Source of the DNA: Actinomycetes bacterium
GTDB taxonomy: Bacteria; Actinomycetota; Acidimicrobiia; Acidimicrobiales; Palsa-688
NCBI GenBank assembly: GCA_021838445.1
Contig: JAKCDU010000009.1
Coordinates: 42,418-106,417, forward strand
Length of the DNA stretch: 64,000 bases
Reading direction: 5' to 3'
Under the pieces are notes generated by a model, which worked only from the letters and a program-made list of their open reading frames with translations, was not told the DNA's origin and ran no database searches. Positions within the stretch are counted from its first letter, which is position 1; every line of letters starts with the position of its first letter. Below are positions 8,060 to 16,785 of the stretch, one piece after another. The position numbers and the translations under genes are program-made.

Positions 8060-9163
8060 GTGTCCGGCGGCCTGACCGACCACCACGTGCACTTCATGGC
8101 GGCTGCCGCCACCCTGCTCTCGGTTGACGTGAGCGCGGCGGCCGACCTGGCCTCTCTCGTCGCGACCATCGCCGGCGGAGCCCCGCCGCAGGGTTGGGTC
8201 CGGGCCTGGGGCTACGAGGAGTGGCGGCTGGCCGAGAAGCGCCATCCCCACCGCGATGATCTGGACCGGGCCGTGCCCGGGCGGCCTGTGGTCCTGCACC
8301 ACCGCAGCGGCCACGCCGCCGTGCTGAACACCCCGGCGCTGGCCGAGGCGGGGATCCCCCATCATCCCGACGGCCTGCTCGTCGATCGCCACGACCTGCT
8401 CGAACGGGTACCGAGGCTACCGGCGCGAGCTCTGCGCCAGGCCGCGGCGGCCACATCGGCCCGCTGGGAGTCGGCCGGAGTGTCGGCATTCGTCGACGCC
8501 ACCCACACCAACGGTCGGCCAGAGATCGAGTTGCTCGCCGAATGGGTGGCTTCGGGGGTGATCCGCCAGGTCGTGACGGCCATGGTCGGCGCCGCCCACA
8601 TCGCCGACCTACCCGGTCACGGCGCTTCGGTCGGGCGGGTCGGCGTGGGCCACGCCAAGATCATGCCGGCCCCCGACGACCCCGACCGGGTGGCCCGTCA
8701 GGTGGGCCAAGCCCACCGCCTCGGCTTCCCCGTCGCCGTCCACGTGGTCGACATCGACGTCCTTGATTCGCTGCTCGGGGCCCTCGAGGCGTCGCCCGCT
8801 CCGCCGGGCAGCACCGACCGTATCGAGCACAACTCGCTGTGCCTCCCCGAGCAGGTCGAGCGCATCGCCGCGTCCGGTGCCCTGGTAGTGGTGAACCCCT
8901 CGTTCCTGGTGCACCGCCAGGCCAAGTACCGGGCCGAGCTGACCGAGGTCGAGCGCGCCTGGCTGATCCGCATGGGCTCGCTGCGCCGGGCGGGCATCGG
9001 TCTGCGGGCCGGGTCGGACGCCCCGGTGGTCGATTGCCACCCCCAGGAGATGATCCGGGCGGCTCGGGCCCATCCCTTCGCTCCGGCCGAGTCCCTGAGC
9101 GCCGCTGAAGCCGAGTCGCTCCTCGCCCCGGCACCGGCGCCGGGTCCGGCCCGGCGCCGGTAG
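8060..9163 (+). CDS. Amidohydrolase-family metal-dependent hydrolase (YtcJ-like catalytic domain)
   Basis: 367 residues from GTG 8060. The metal and catalytic positions of the amidohydrolase-3 group are all visible in order: DHHVHF (HxH on strand 1), a lysine in HAKIMPAP, His in VAVHVVD, His in RIEHNS and the catalytic Asp in GSDAPV. Unlike full YtcJ-type proteins it begins almost directly at the HxH strand, so the N-terminal half of the composite beta-sandwich is missing. It may be a compact form, or the true start may lie within the SDR gene in this frame. It probably hydrolyses a C-N bond; substrate unknown. Confidence 0.8.
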   Translation: MSGGLTDHHVHFMAAAATLLSVDVSAAADLASLVATIAGGAPPQGWVRAWGYEEWRLAEKRHPHRDDLDRAVPGRPVVLHHRSGHAAVLNTPALAEAGIPHHPDGLLVDRHDLLERVPRLPARALRQAAAATSARWESAGVSAFVDATHTNGRPEIELLAEWVASGVIRQVVTAMVGAAHIADLPGHGASVGRVGVGHAKIMPAPDDPDRVARQVGQAHRLGFPVAVHVVDIDVLDSLLGALEASPAPPGSTDRIEHNSLCLPEQVERIAASGALVVVNPSFLVHRQAKYRAELTEVERAWLIRMGSLRRAGIGLRAGSDAPVVDCHPQEMIRAARAHPFAPAESLSAAEAESLLAPAPAPGPARRR

Positions 9164-9179
9164 TCCCGGGTCCGGCCCG

Positions 9180-9572
9180 TCAGGCGGCCGTAAACCCCAT
9201 CGCCGGGTTGAGGCCGAGCAGCGACAGCTTGTGGGTGAGCGTCTCGGCGGTGAAGGGCTTGATCAGGTACTCGGTGGCCCCCGCAGCGAGGGCGTGGACG
9301 ATCTCGTCGTGTTCGTTCTCGGTGGTCATCATCATGATCGTCATACGCCGCCACGACACCCGTTCGCGGACCGTGCAGACGAACTGGAAGCCGTTCATGA
9401 CCGGCATGTGCCAGTCGACGAGGGCGACATCGGGCAGCTCGCCCTCCTCGAGCAGTTCCAGAGCGGAACGGGCATTGTCGGCCTCGGCGATCTCATCCAT
9501 CCCGAGGGAGTCGAGGATCCGCGCCACGATGGTGCGCGCTGATCCGGAGTCGTCTACAACGAGGGCTTTCAT
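9180..9572 (-). CDS. CheY-like single-domain response regulator
   Basis: 130-residue stand-alone receiver domain. The acidic pocket is D7-D8, the phospho-acceptor is D53 in ALVDWHMP, the switch Thr is at 83/84 in MMTTE and the conserved lysine is K105 in LIKPF. There is no output domain, so it should act by binding a partner protein, as CheY or Spo0F do. No histidine kinase or chemotaxis gene lies in this window. It is divergent from the DHA2 transporter gene that begins near 9820. Function in a particular pathway cannot be assigned. Confidence 0.92.
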   Translation of the reverse strand: MKALVVDDSGSARTIVARILDSLGMDEIAEADNARSALELLEEGELPDVALVDWHMPVMNGFQFVCTVRERVSWRRMTIMMMTTENEHDEIVHALAAGATEYLIKPFTAETLTHKLSLLGLNPAMGFTAA

Positions 9573-9726
9573 GGGGTTCGTCAGTCGTCGGGCCGGGCGG
9601 GGCGGCGGGGTCTCGCCAACGACATCGGCGTCGTGGACGTCCGGTTGAGGGCATTTCCCGGTTGGGCGCGTCCTCGGCCCTTCCTCGAGCGGCCCGAAGC
9701 GGTGCGCACAACGGACCCTTCGGTCT

Positions 9727-9757
9727 TTGCCGAACTTTCCGGGTCACCCGCTAGAAT
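9727..9757 (+). promoter_or_regulatory. Candidate promoter of the first full DHA2 transporter
   Basis: TTGCCG at 9727-9732 and TAGAAT at 9752-9757 are separated by 19 bp. The -10 box is a good TANNNT match. A transcript starting near 9764 would exclude the upstream TTG at 9727 as start codon and supports initiation near 9820. Confidence 0.5.
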
Positions 9758-9765
9758 ATTTAGCG
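9749..9765. promoter_or_regulatory. Operator-like dyad overlapping the -10 box
   Basis: CGCTA-N7-TAGCG, a 17-bp near-palindrome with an AT-rich centre in a GC-rich setting, covers the TAGAAT -10 element. The position is that of a repressor site. The regulator is not identifiable from this window. Confidence 0.45.
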
Positions 9766-9819
9766 AGACAAACCACCGCGCTCCGGCGGTGCCGGCGTCG
9801 GCCACAGGAGGAGGGTCCC

Positions 9820-11589
9820 ATAGCAGTCGACCAGCATCCCCTTCGTTCCCCTGCCCGCGGCGAGGGCGACCCCTCCGATCGTTACAAGTGGGTGGCGCTG
9901 TTCAACGTGACACTGGGCGTGCTCATGGCCACGATCGACTCGTCGATCATGCTCATCGCCATGCCCGACATCTTCCGAGGCATCGGCCTCGACCCGCTGG
10001 TACCGGGCAACAGCTTCTACCTGCTGTGGATGATCCTCGGCTTCCTGATCGTGAGCAGCGTCCTGGTGGTCAGTCTGGGGCGCCTCGGGGACATCTACGG
10101 GCGGGTCCGGATGTACAACCTGGGCTTCCTCGTCTACACCGTCGCCTCCCTGCTACTGACCATCGACTGGATGCGGGGCTCCTCGGGCGCCCTGTGGCTG
10201 ATCGTGATGCGCATCGTCCAAGGGGTCGGCGCCGCTTTCATCATCGCCAACTCGGCCGCCATCCTGACCGACGCCTTTCCCTCCCACCAGAGAGGCCTGG
10301 CCCTCGGGATCAACAACGTGGCCGGCATCAGCGGCTCGTTCATCGGCCTCGTGCTGGGCGGCATCCTCGGTCCGATCGACTGGCGCCTGGTGTTCCTCAT
10401 CTCGGTTCCCATCGGGGCTCTGGGTACCATCTGGGCCTACCGCAAGCTCCGGGACAACGGGCTGCGCCACCCCTCGCCCATCGACTGGTGGGGGAATTTC
10501 ACCTTTGCGGTCGGCCTCATCCTGGTCATGATCGGTATCACCTACGGCATCGAGCCGCACGGGAGGCAGACGATGGGCTGGACCAGCCCGGTGGTGCTCG
10601 CCGAGCTCGGCTCGGGCGTGGCGCTGCTCACCGTGTTCGCGGTGATCGAGACCCACGTCGAGAACCCGATGTTCAAGCTGCCGCTGTTCAAGATCAAGGC
10701 ATTCACGTTCGGGACGCTCTCGACGTTCCTCTCCGCGGTGGCGCGCGGCGGGCTGATGTTCATGCTGATCATCTGGCTCCAGGGCATCTGGCTGCCCCAG
10801 CACGGCTACAGCTTCACCTCGACGCCTCTTTGGGCGGGGATTTACATGCTTCCCCTCACCGCCGGGTTCCTGATCGCCGGGCCGCTGTCGGGCTTCCTGT
10901 CAGACCGCTACGGGGCCCGACCGTTCGCGACCGGTGGGATGGTGGCCACCGCCGCCAGTTTCGTGCTGCTCGAATTCCTCCCCATCGACTTCTCCTACGT
11001 TCCCTTCGCCCTCCTCCTGCTGCTGAGCGGGCTGGGCATGGGGGCCTTCGCGTCGCCCAACCGGGCCGGGGTGATGAACAGCCTCCCGGCCGGCGACCGG
11101 GGCGCAGGGGGAGGGATGAACTCGACGTTTCAGAACTCGGCTCAGGTTCTGTCCATCGGCATCTTCTTCACGTTGATGATCCTCGGCCTGTCGGCATCGC
11201 TTCCCGCCGCCCTGCAGCACGGTCTCACCTCTCACGGGGTGGGTGGGGCGACCGCCACCCGGGTATCCCACCTCCCCCCGGTGTCGGTGCTCTTCGCTGC
11301 GTTTCTCGGCTACAACCCCATCCAGCACCTCGTACCGGCCGCCGCGCTGAACGCTCTGCCCCGGCCGGACTACACGGTGCTCACCGGGCGTTCGTTCTTC
11401 TCGCAGCTGATCTCCGGGCCGTTTCGCTCCGGTCTGCACGAAGCCTTTCTGTTCGCCATCGTCGCGTCGCTCGTGGCCGCGGTGGCGTCGTGGTCGAGGG
11501 GCTCGCGCTACGTGGACGACGAAATCGGGGGCGCAGCGGCACCGGCCCGGGTAGGAACGGGCACTGTCGGGGTATTCGATCGAGCATGA
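9820..11589 (+). CDS. DHA2-family MFS transporter, probable AUA start
   Basis: Membrane exporter of the EmrB/QacA group, about 589 residues. It shows the TM1 motif region DSSIMLIAMPDIFRGI, the loop GRLGDIYGRVRMYNLGF, and many hydrophobic helices, with a long extracytoplasmic segment before the last helix. No ATG, GTG or TTG lies between the strong ribosome binding site AGGAGGAGGG (9806-9815) and the conserved body. The codon at optimal spacing is ATA at 9820, and it lines up with the TTG start of the paralogue at 16786. The frame is open upstream to a TTG at 9727, but that stretch contains the promoter. Its stop overlaps the next start as ATGA. Confidence 0.88.
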   Translation: MAVDQHPLRSPARGEGDPSDRYKWVALFNVTLGVLMATIDSSIMLIAMPDIFRGIGLDPLVPGNSFYLLWMILGFLIVSSVLVVSLGRLGDIYGRVRMYNLGFLVYTVASLLLTIDWMRGSSGALWLIVMRIVQGVGAAFIIANSAAILTDAFPSHQRGLALGINNVAGISGSFIGLVLGGILGPIDWRLVFLISVPIGALGTIWAYRKLRDNGLRHPSPIDWWGNFTFAVGLILVMIGITYGIEPHGRQTMGWTSPVVLAELGSGVALLTVFAVIETHVENPMFKLPLFKIKAFTFGTLSTFLSAVARGGLMFMLIIWLQGIWLPQHGYSFTSTPLWAGIYMLPLTAGFLIAGPLSGFLSDRYGARPFATGGMVATAASFVLLEFLPIDFSYVPFALLLLLSGLGMGAFASPNRAGVMNSLPAGDRGAGGGMNSTFQNSAQVLSIGIFFTLMILGLSASLPAALQHGLTSHGVGGATATRVSHLPPVSVLFAAFLGYNPIQHLVPAAALNALPRPDYTVLTGRSFFSQLISGPFRSGLHEAFLFAIVASLVAAVASWSRGSRYVDDEIGGAAAPARVGTGTVGVFDRA

Positions 11590-11822
11590 CCAACTTCTGC
11601 CCGGCCGATCACGCCATGGGCCTCGAGTTGCAGCTCGAGGAGCTCTTGGAGCAGCAGCAGCGGGCCCTGATCCAAGGGCGCGGGCACGACGCCGAACAGC
11701 TGCAGACCGAGATCGAGCAGCTCCAGTACGAGCTGGCGGCGACGGCTGAGTTGGTGGGATCTGTGCTTCCCCCGCCTCCATCACCGGAACTGCACGACGC
11801 CGAGCGCCTCACCGGAGGCTGA
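11586..11822 (+). CDS. Small Gln/Glu-rich coiled-coil protein coupled to the DHA2 transporter
   Basis: 78 residues, starting at the ATG that overlaps the transporter stop codon (ATGA), so translation is probably coupled. The centre (LELQLEELLEQQQRALIQG to AATAELVG) has heptad-like leucines with Glu and Gln and should form one helix or a coiled coil; the C-terminus is Pro-rich. No signal peptide, membrane helix or known domain is visible. The coupling suggests a role in assembly or regulation of the transporter, which is inference. I do not recognise the family. Confidence 0.65.
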   Translation: MTNFCPADHAMGLELQLEELLEQQQRALIQGRGHDAEQLQTEIEQLQYELAATAELVGSVLPPPPSPELHDAERLTGG

Positions 11823-11964
11823 ACCACCCCGGCGCCGCCTCACCGTGCACTGATCCCGGCCGCGCCCTCGCCCCTCCCATCCGAGATGACGCGTCGCGCG
11901 GTTTGACAGTTGTCGGCCGCCTCGATGAGGATCCGCCCCCGTCTTGTTCATGTGAGGAGGGGCC

Positions 11965-12894
11965 GTGGGTCTGCTCGAAGGGAAAGTAGCCATCGTCACC
12001 GGGGCAGGCCGGGGCATCGGCCGGGAGCACGCCCTGCTCCTGGCCCGGGAAGGTGCCGCGGTGATGGTCAATGACCTCGGAGGTGACGGCCGGGGTGAGG
12101 GGGCCGATCTGACCCCGGCCCAGCAGGTGGCCGAGGAGATCAGACAGGCCGGTGGCCGAGCCGAGGTCAACGGAGCGGACGTGGCGGACTGGTCGGCGGC
12201 CGAGGGACTGGTCAAGCAGACCGTGGAGATCTTCGGGCGACTGGATATCCTGGTGAACAACGCCGGGATCCTGCGTGACCGGATGGCGTTCAACATGTCC
12301 GAAGAGGAGTGGGACGTCGTCGTCAACGTGGTGCTGAAAGGCTGCTTCGCGCCCTCCCGCTTCGCCGCCGCCTACTGGCGTGAGCAGTTCAAGAAGACCG
12401 AGGAGCGGGTGGATGGGGCCATCGTCAACACCGCCTCGGAGTCGGGCCTCTACGGCAACTCCGGCCAGGCCAACTACGGGGCGGCCAAGGCGGGCATAGC
12501 CGCATTGTCGACTGTCCTCGCCCGGGACCTCGACCGCATCGGGGTGCGGGTCAACACCATCGCCCCGACGGCCGCGACCCGCCTTCTCGGCACCGTGCTG
12601 TCAGGCCGGGAGGAGCCCGCCGAAGGCGCCTACGACCCGCTGGCGCCCTCGGCCATCGCCCCTCTCGTGGTGTGGCTGTGCTCGGACCTGGCCCGCGACG
12701 TCAACGCCCAGGTGTTCGCCGTCAGCGGGGCACGTATCCAGCTGGTGCGCGGCTATCACCCGGTCACGCAGATCGACTCGGCCGAGCAGGCCTGGTCGCC
12801 TGACCGCATCGAGGATCTCAAGGAACAGTTGCTCGGCGGGGGGCGCTTCGACACCGGGATACCCCCGTTCATGCCCCCGCTCGGTTGGGAGTGA
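11965..12894 (+). CDS. Short-chain dehydrogenase/reductase (3-oxoacyl-ACP reductase or multifunctional beta-oxidation type)
   Basis: 309 residues with GTG start behind GAGGAGGGG. Rossmann motif TGAGRGIG, a second-strand VNDLGGDGRGEG like the hydroxyacyl-CoA dehydrogenase domain of HSD17B4-type enzymes, NNAG, and catalytic NYGAAK. The extra C-terminal part (ARIQLVRGYHPVTQIDSAEQAWSP region) is also seen in that subfamily. Likely oxidises or reduces 3-hydroxy/3-oxoacyl thioesters. It is a single-gene unit ending in a strong hairpin and facing the convergent MFS gene. Confidence 0.88.
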   Translation: MGLLEGKVAIVTGAGRGIGREHALLLAREGAAVMVNDLGGDGRGEGADLTPAQQVAEEIRQAGGRAEVNGADVADWSAAEGLVKQTVEIFGRLDILVNNAGILRDRMAFNMSEEEWDVVVNVVLKGCFAPSRFAAAYWREQFKKTEERVDGAIVNTASESGLYGNSGQANYGAAKAGIAALSTVLARDLDRIGVRVNTIAPTAATRLLGTVLSGREEPAEGAYDPLAPSAIAPLVVWLCSDLARDVNAQVFAVSGARIQLVRGYHPVTQIDSAEQAWSPDRIEDLKEQLLGGGRFDTGIPPFMPPLGWE

Positions 12895-12895
12895 G

Positions 12896-12931
12896 GTGCC
12901 CCCCGCCCGCCTCTCGGCGGGCGGGGGACAC
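12896..12931. terminator. Bidirectional terminator hairpin between convergent SDR and MFS genes
   Basis: A 16-bp stem with one mismatch (12896-12911 against 12916-12931) and a TCTC loop starts right after the SDR stop. The stem is nearly all G/C and no T-run follows directly, though TTTTC occurs about 20 bp later. The symmetry would serve both convergent genes. Confidence 0.7.
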
Positions 12932-12965
12932 CGCTCCCACAGGCCTTTCAGGCTTTTCGGGCCCT

Positions 12966-14630
12966 TCAGGCCCGGCCTCCGAGTCGGGCCAGTTCGGCGG
13001 CCACGAGCTCCTCGTGGGCTTCCTCGTCCTGCTTGGCCCGCCGGGGGCTCCACCGGCCCTTCATCAACAGCACCGCAGGTAGGAACACGACGGCGCCACC
13101 GAAGCAGATCCAGTAGTAGTCGCGCCACTGACCTGGCGATTCGGCTTGGGCTTGGAGCACGGCCGGTCCGTGTGCGGCCATGTAGGTCTTCACATCGGCC
13201 GGGGCCTTCTCCAGGGCGATCAGGTCCTTCAGGTAGTTGGCTCCGAGCACGCTGCGGGCCTGGGCCAGGGCGGCCGCGTCGGTTGGGTTCTTCTGCAGCG
13301 CGGCGAGGGCCGAAGCCGGCACCTGGAAGCCCGGGTACTGGGCGGCGTAGGCCTGGACCTGGCCGCCGTAGTCGACCAGGGGGTTAACCGTGGTGACGAT
13401 GTGGGGCAGTATCAGGTAGGCGACGAAGACGATCACCCGGATGATCCATCCCCAGATGGCCAGGCCGGTCGCGGTGAGCGCCGGGTTGTGGCCCTCCACG
13501 GTCTCGGTGAAGCTGGCCATCCACGGGCAGTAGGCGACGGCCAGGAAGGCCGAGAGCAGCGAGATGATGGCGGCCAGCGTGTAATAGCTGGGGTGGTGCC
13601 CGGCCTGCTCGAGGTACACCACGATCATGGCGGCCGTCCCGACCCCACCCACGATCATGAACGGTTTGCGCACCCGGAGCCGGTCCGACGCCACCCCCGC
13701 GACTATGACCATGACGGCGTTGACCGCCCAGTTCCAGTTTCCCAGGCCGTTGGCGTCACGCAGCGAGAAGCCGAAGACGGTGGCCAGGTAGGTCTGTCCG
13801 AACCCGACGGCGACGTAGTAGATGAGCAGCAGTAGCCCCACTCCGGTCGCCGAGGCGAGCACGTCGAGGCGGAGCAGCTGACCGAAAGGGTTGCGCAGGG
13901 ACGCCTCGATGTCGAGGCCTTTGGCCCGGGCCTCGATCAGGGCTCGGTCTCTCAACGACACCATCAGCTGATCGCGAAGCGCCGGCGACAGCTCCCGCAG
14001 CCCGACCAGGGCGACGCCGAAGACCACCAGGCCGGCGACCCCGGCGATCACGTACTCGTGGCCCCAGGTGGTGGATGTGTGGAGGGTGTTGCTGGCCACC
14101 ACGGCCACCACCAGGCTCCCGAGAACCGGTCCCATGGTCCAAAAGCCCATGGCCGTGGCCCGCCCCACCTGAGGCGAGAAGTCCCTGATCAAAGCCGGGG
14201 TCGCCACCAGGCAGATGCCCTCGACCAGTCCCACTGCGGCGGTGGCGATGGCGAAAGGCCACTTGGTGGTCAGATGGGGGATGACCAGCGCCACGAGCAG
14301 GCCGGTGACGAGGAGGCCCCCGACCACGAGGTTGCAGCGCCCGATGCGGTCGGTGAGCCCGGCGAACAGAGAGCCGAAGGCCCCCACCAGGTTGGCCACG
14401 GCCAGCAGATTCACCAAGAAGGCGAACGACATGTGCAGGGCCGGCAGCTGCCTCGGGGCCACCGAAGCGTTGACGTACAACTCGTAGTAGAGCGAGATGG
14501 TCACCAGGACGGTTATGGCCAGATAGGTGAAGCGGGCCCCGGTCTCGGGGTAACGGTCGAGCTGGCGGTTCCAGAGGCGGCGGACTCCATCGGGGGAGGA
14601 GCGGCCGGCGGAGGCGGGGCTGGTTTGCAC
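12966..14630 (-). CDS. MFS transporter with a long extracytoplasmic loop before the last helix
   Basis: Twelve-helix permease of about 554 residues. The conserved inter-helix loop reads GLTDRIGRCNLVVGG, a second half begins near SLRNPFGQLLRLDVLAS, and ASDRLRVRKPFMIVGG repeats the A-like motif. Between the penultimate and last helices lies a soluble stretch of roughly 100 residues rich in Ala and Gln (LKDLIALEKAPADVKTYMAAHGP), which should be outside. Known MFS permeases with such an insertion occur in actinobacteria, but their substrates are mostly unknown. GTG 14630 is preferred because the longer frame to 14747 would overlap the divergent CYTH gene. Confidence 0.82.
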   Translation of the reverse strand: MQTSPASAGRSSPDGVRRLWNRQLDRYPETGARFTYLAITVLVTISLYYELYVNASVAPRQLPALHMSFAFLVNLLAVANLVGAFGSLFAGLTDRIGRCNLVVGGLLVTGLLVALVIPHLTTKWPFAIATAAVGLVEGICLVATPALIRDFSPQVGRATAMGFWTMGPVLGSLVVAVVASNTLHTSTTWGHEYVIAGVAGLVVFGVALVGLRELSPALRDQLMVSLRDRALIEARAKGLDIEASLRNPFGQLLRLDVLASATGVGLLLLIYYVAVGFGQTYLATVFGFSLRDANGLGNWNWAVNAVMVIVAGVASDRLRVRKPFMIVGGVGTAAMIVVYLEQAGHHPSYYTLAAIISLLSAFLAVAYCPWMASFTETVEGHNPALTATGLAIWGWIIRVIVFVAYLILPHIVTTVNPLVDYGGQVQAYAAQYPGFQVPASALAALQKNPTDAAALAQARSVLGANYLKDLIALEKAPADVKTYMAAHGPAVLQAQAESPGQWRDYYWICFGGAVVFLPAVLLMKGRWSPRRAKQDEEAHEELVAAELARLGGRA

Positions 14631-14712
14631 CCTTCCACTCTCGGCGGTCGGGTGCCGCCAGCGCCAGTCGAGCGGAGCGCGCCCCGCCCCCGGGGTGGGG
14701 TAGACATGGACG

Positions 14713-16287
14713 ATGGTCGTGGAGAGCAACCTCGAACGCGAGTTCAAGTTCGACGTGGACCCACAGTTCCGCTCCCCCGACCTGGAGAAGGTCGCCGGCG
14801 GCGTGCACGCCCTGCCCGAGCAGCGGTTGGTGACGACCTACTACGACACCCCCACGTTGCGGCTGTGGGCGCTCGGCATCACCCTGCGCTTCAGGGAGGA
14901 AGGCTCCCCGATACCGGCGGGCGGTGCCCGGGGGTCGGCGCGCCGCAGGGGAGCGGCCGCCGGTAAATGGACTCTCAAGCTCCCCACCCTCACGACCACC
15001 GCGCCGACCTCCGACGCCGGCTCGGCGGATCGCTGGGAGCTGACGTGGAAGGCCGACGGGGGGCGGGTCCCCGACGGTGCCACGGCGGTGATCCGAGGGA
15101 TCACCCGGGAGGAGATTCTGGCCCCCGTGGCGGTCCTGGCCGCGGCCCGGAGGCGCTGGCTGTTGCAGGAAGCCGACCAGCCACCCTGGGCCGAGATCGA
15201 CGACGACCTCGTCGAGGTCACGTCGGGCAAGAGGCGGGGCCTGACCTTCCGGCAGCTGGAGGTCGAGCTGCTGGCGGCGGGGTCCGACCCGCCGCCGCCG
15301 CGGGTGGAAGCCGTGCTGGAGCGGTTGCGCCGGGCCGGCGCCCGGGAGGGGGGTGGCTCCAAGTTCGCGCTGGCCGCCGGGCTCGACGGGCGAGCTCCGA
15401 CCCGATCGGCGCCCGCTGGGACCCTGGGCGCGACGCTGGGCCACATCTTGGCGGCCGACGCCGAACGGTGGTTCGAAGCCGACTTCCGTCTGCGGGTCCC
15501 CGGGGCCGACGGCGACCCGGGGCGGCCCCCACCCGAGGTGGTCGGGCTGGCCTTCGAAGCGGTCGCCCGATGGCGGGCCCACCTGGCGGCGTTCCGGCCG
15601 GCTCTGGACCGGCGCTGGGTCGAACCCATGCGAGCCGATCTCCGCCATCTGGCCGGCATCCTGGGTCGGCTGCGCGCCGAGGACGCCGTCGTCGTTCGGG
15701 TCGAGGCCCGCCCGGACGCCCGGGGCGCCGAGGAGTCGGCCGAGCTGCTCGCCCTGCTCACCGCCGAACGGCACATGAGTGCCCTCGACCTGATGGAGAC
15801 GCTCGCGTCGGACGCCTATCTGGCCATGCTCGAGCGCATGGACCGCCCGGGGGACGCGCTGGCGACGGGGACCGGAGCCGACGACCCGGCCCGGCGCTTG
15901 CTGAGATCGGCGCTCAGGAGGTCCTGGCGGCGGAGTCGGCGGGCGATCCGCCGTCTCGGCCCGGTCGCCCCAGGCCAGGCTGCCGCCCGAGCTCTCCGGG
16001 TGGCCTACACCGCCGAGGCCTGCTCGCCGGTCCTCGGCCGAAGGGCTGACCGCTTGGCGGTGGTGGCCCAGGCCGCGGCCGCCACCCTCACCGATCTGGA
16101 CGACACCCGTTCCGCCATCGACGAGCTGCACCAGTTGGCGAGCCATCCGTCGATGACCCCGGGCGTGGCGTTCGTGGCCGGCCGCGTGACCGGGCGGCTG
16201 GAAGCCGAGTCGATCGACCTCGGCCGGAGGGCGAAGCGCAACGCCGACCGCCTGGCCCGGCACCGCTCGGCGGACTGGCTGCGCTGA
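14713..16287 (+). CDS. CYTH and CHAD domain protein
   Basis: 524-residue cytosolic protein. The N-terminal CYTH (triphosphate tunnel metalloenzyme) domain has the ExExK signature as LEREFKF, the YYDTP strand and an LRFRE strand, and ends near residue 200. The C-terminal CHAD domain (about 235-524) is helical and rich in Arg and His with an R/H repeat pattern, a form known to bind inorganic polyphosphate. The two are often fused, and the CYTH part is then thought to hydrolyse tripolyphosphate or polyphosphate-like substrates. It is divergent from the MFS gene, about 80 bp apart. Domain calls are firm; substrate is inferred. Confidence 0.9.
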   Translation: MVVESNLEREFKFDVDPQFRSPDLEKVAGGVHALPEQRLVTTYYDTPTLRLWALGITLRFREEGSPIPAGGARGSARRRGAAAGKWTLKLPTLTTTAPTSDAGSADRWELTWKADGGRVPDGATAVIRGITREEILAPVAVLAAARRRWLLQEADQPPWAEIDDDLVEVTSGKRRGLTFRQLEVELLAAGSDPPPPRVEAVLERLRRAGAREGGGSKFALAAGLDGRAPTRSAPAGTLGATLGHILAADAERWFEADFRLRVPGADGDPGRPPPEVVGLAFEAVARWRAHLAAFRPALDRRWVEPMRADLRHLAGILGRLRAEDAVVVRVEARPDARGAEESAELLALLTAERHMSALDLMETLASDAYLAMLERMDRPGDALATGTGADDPARRLLRSALRRSWRRSRRAIRRLGPVAPGQAAARALRVAYTAEACSPVLGRRADRLAVVAQAAAATLTDLDDTRSAIDELHQLASHPSMTPGVAFVAGRVTGRLEAESIDLGRRAKRNADRLARHRSADWLR

Positions 16288-16321
16288 GCTCGGCCCGGCC
16301 GGGCAGGTATAGGGTTTGGCC

Positions 16322-16672
16322 ATGGCTGACGAGGTGGTGCTGGAGGTGGCCGAGGGCCCGACTCACACGGTGATCTCGGCGTCGGGTTACCTCGACGTCT
16401 CCACCGCGCCGCGATTGCGGGAGAAGCTCCTCGAGGTGGTGGAAGCCGGACCGGCCCACGTGATCGTCGACCTGGGCCCCATCGACTTCATCGATTCGAG
16501 CGCCCTCGGGGTGATCCTGCACGGCTGGAAAGTGCTCCAGGCCCAGGGTTCGACCCTGGCTGTGGTGTCCCCGCAGGAGCGCATCACCAAGCTGTTCGAG
16601 ATCACCGCGCTCAACCTGAGCATCAACCTCTACCCCTCGATCGAGGAGGCCTTGGCCGACCTGGAGGGCTGA
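16322..16672 (+). CDS. STAS-domain anti-anti-sigma factor
   Basis: 116 residues, a lone STAS domain like SpoIIAA or RsbV. The phosphorylatable serine is in IDSSALG, preceded by VIVDLGPIDFI, and the protein ends shortly after the last helix. In partner-switching systems the unphosphorylated form binds an RsbW-like kinase and releases a sigma factor. An RsbW-like ATPase is encoded at 28966 in this window, but the pairing is only a guess. ATG 16322 has ATAGGG at good spacing; a TTG six bases upstream is a weaker alternative. Confidence 0.92.
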   Translation: MADEVVLEVAEGPTHTVISASGYLDVSTAPRLREKLLEVVEAGPAHVIVDLGPIDFIDSSALGVILHGWKVLQAQGSTLAVVSPQERITKLFEITALNLSINLYPSIEEALADLEG

Positions 16673-16785
16673 GCGACCGGGGACGGATCGGGGAGGGGCC
16701 GGCGTCTGCCGCTGACAAATCTTCCGTTGACGTCAGGGTCTGGTATCTTGGGGGCGAACCGGACCGGCAGGCGAAGGAGCCGTTC

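Noticed and set aside
9633..11585. Long plus-strand frame over the first full DHA2 gene that runs into the 78-residue gene
   Set aside because: Only the last 78 codons have non-repetitive, helix-forming composition; the rest is an out-of-frame reading of the transporter.
13756..16323. 855-codon open frame on the minus strand across the CYTH-CHAD gene
   Set aside because: The translation is Arg/Gly/Pro/His-rich with no domain, and it lies antisense to a clear CYTH-CHAD gene and out of frame in the MFS gene. Long shadow frames are expected at this GC content.
16727..16752. TTGACG and TATCTT upstream of the second DHA2 gene as a promoter
   Set aside because: Their spacing is only 11 bp, too short for sigma-70, and also wrong for the 19-bp spacer of MerR-controlled promoters.
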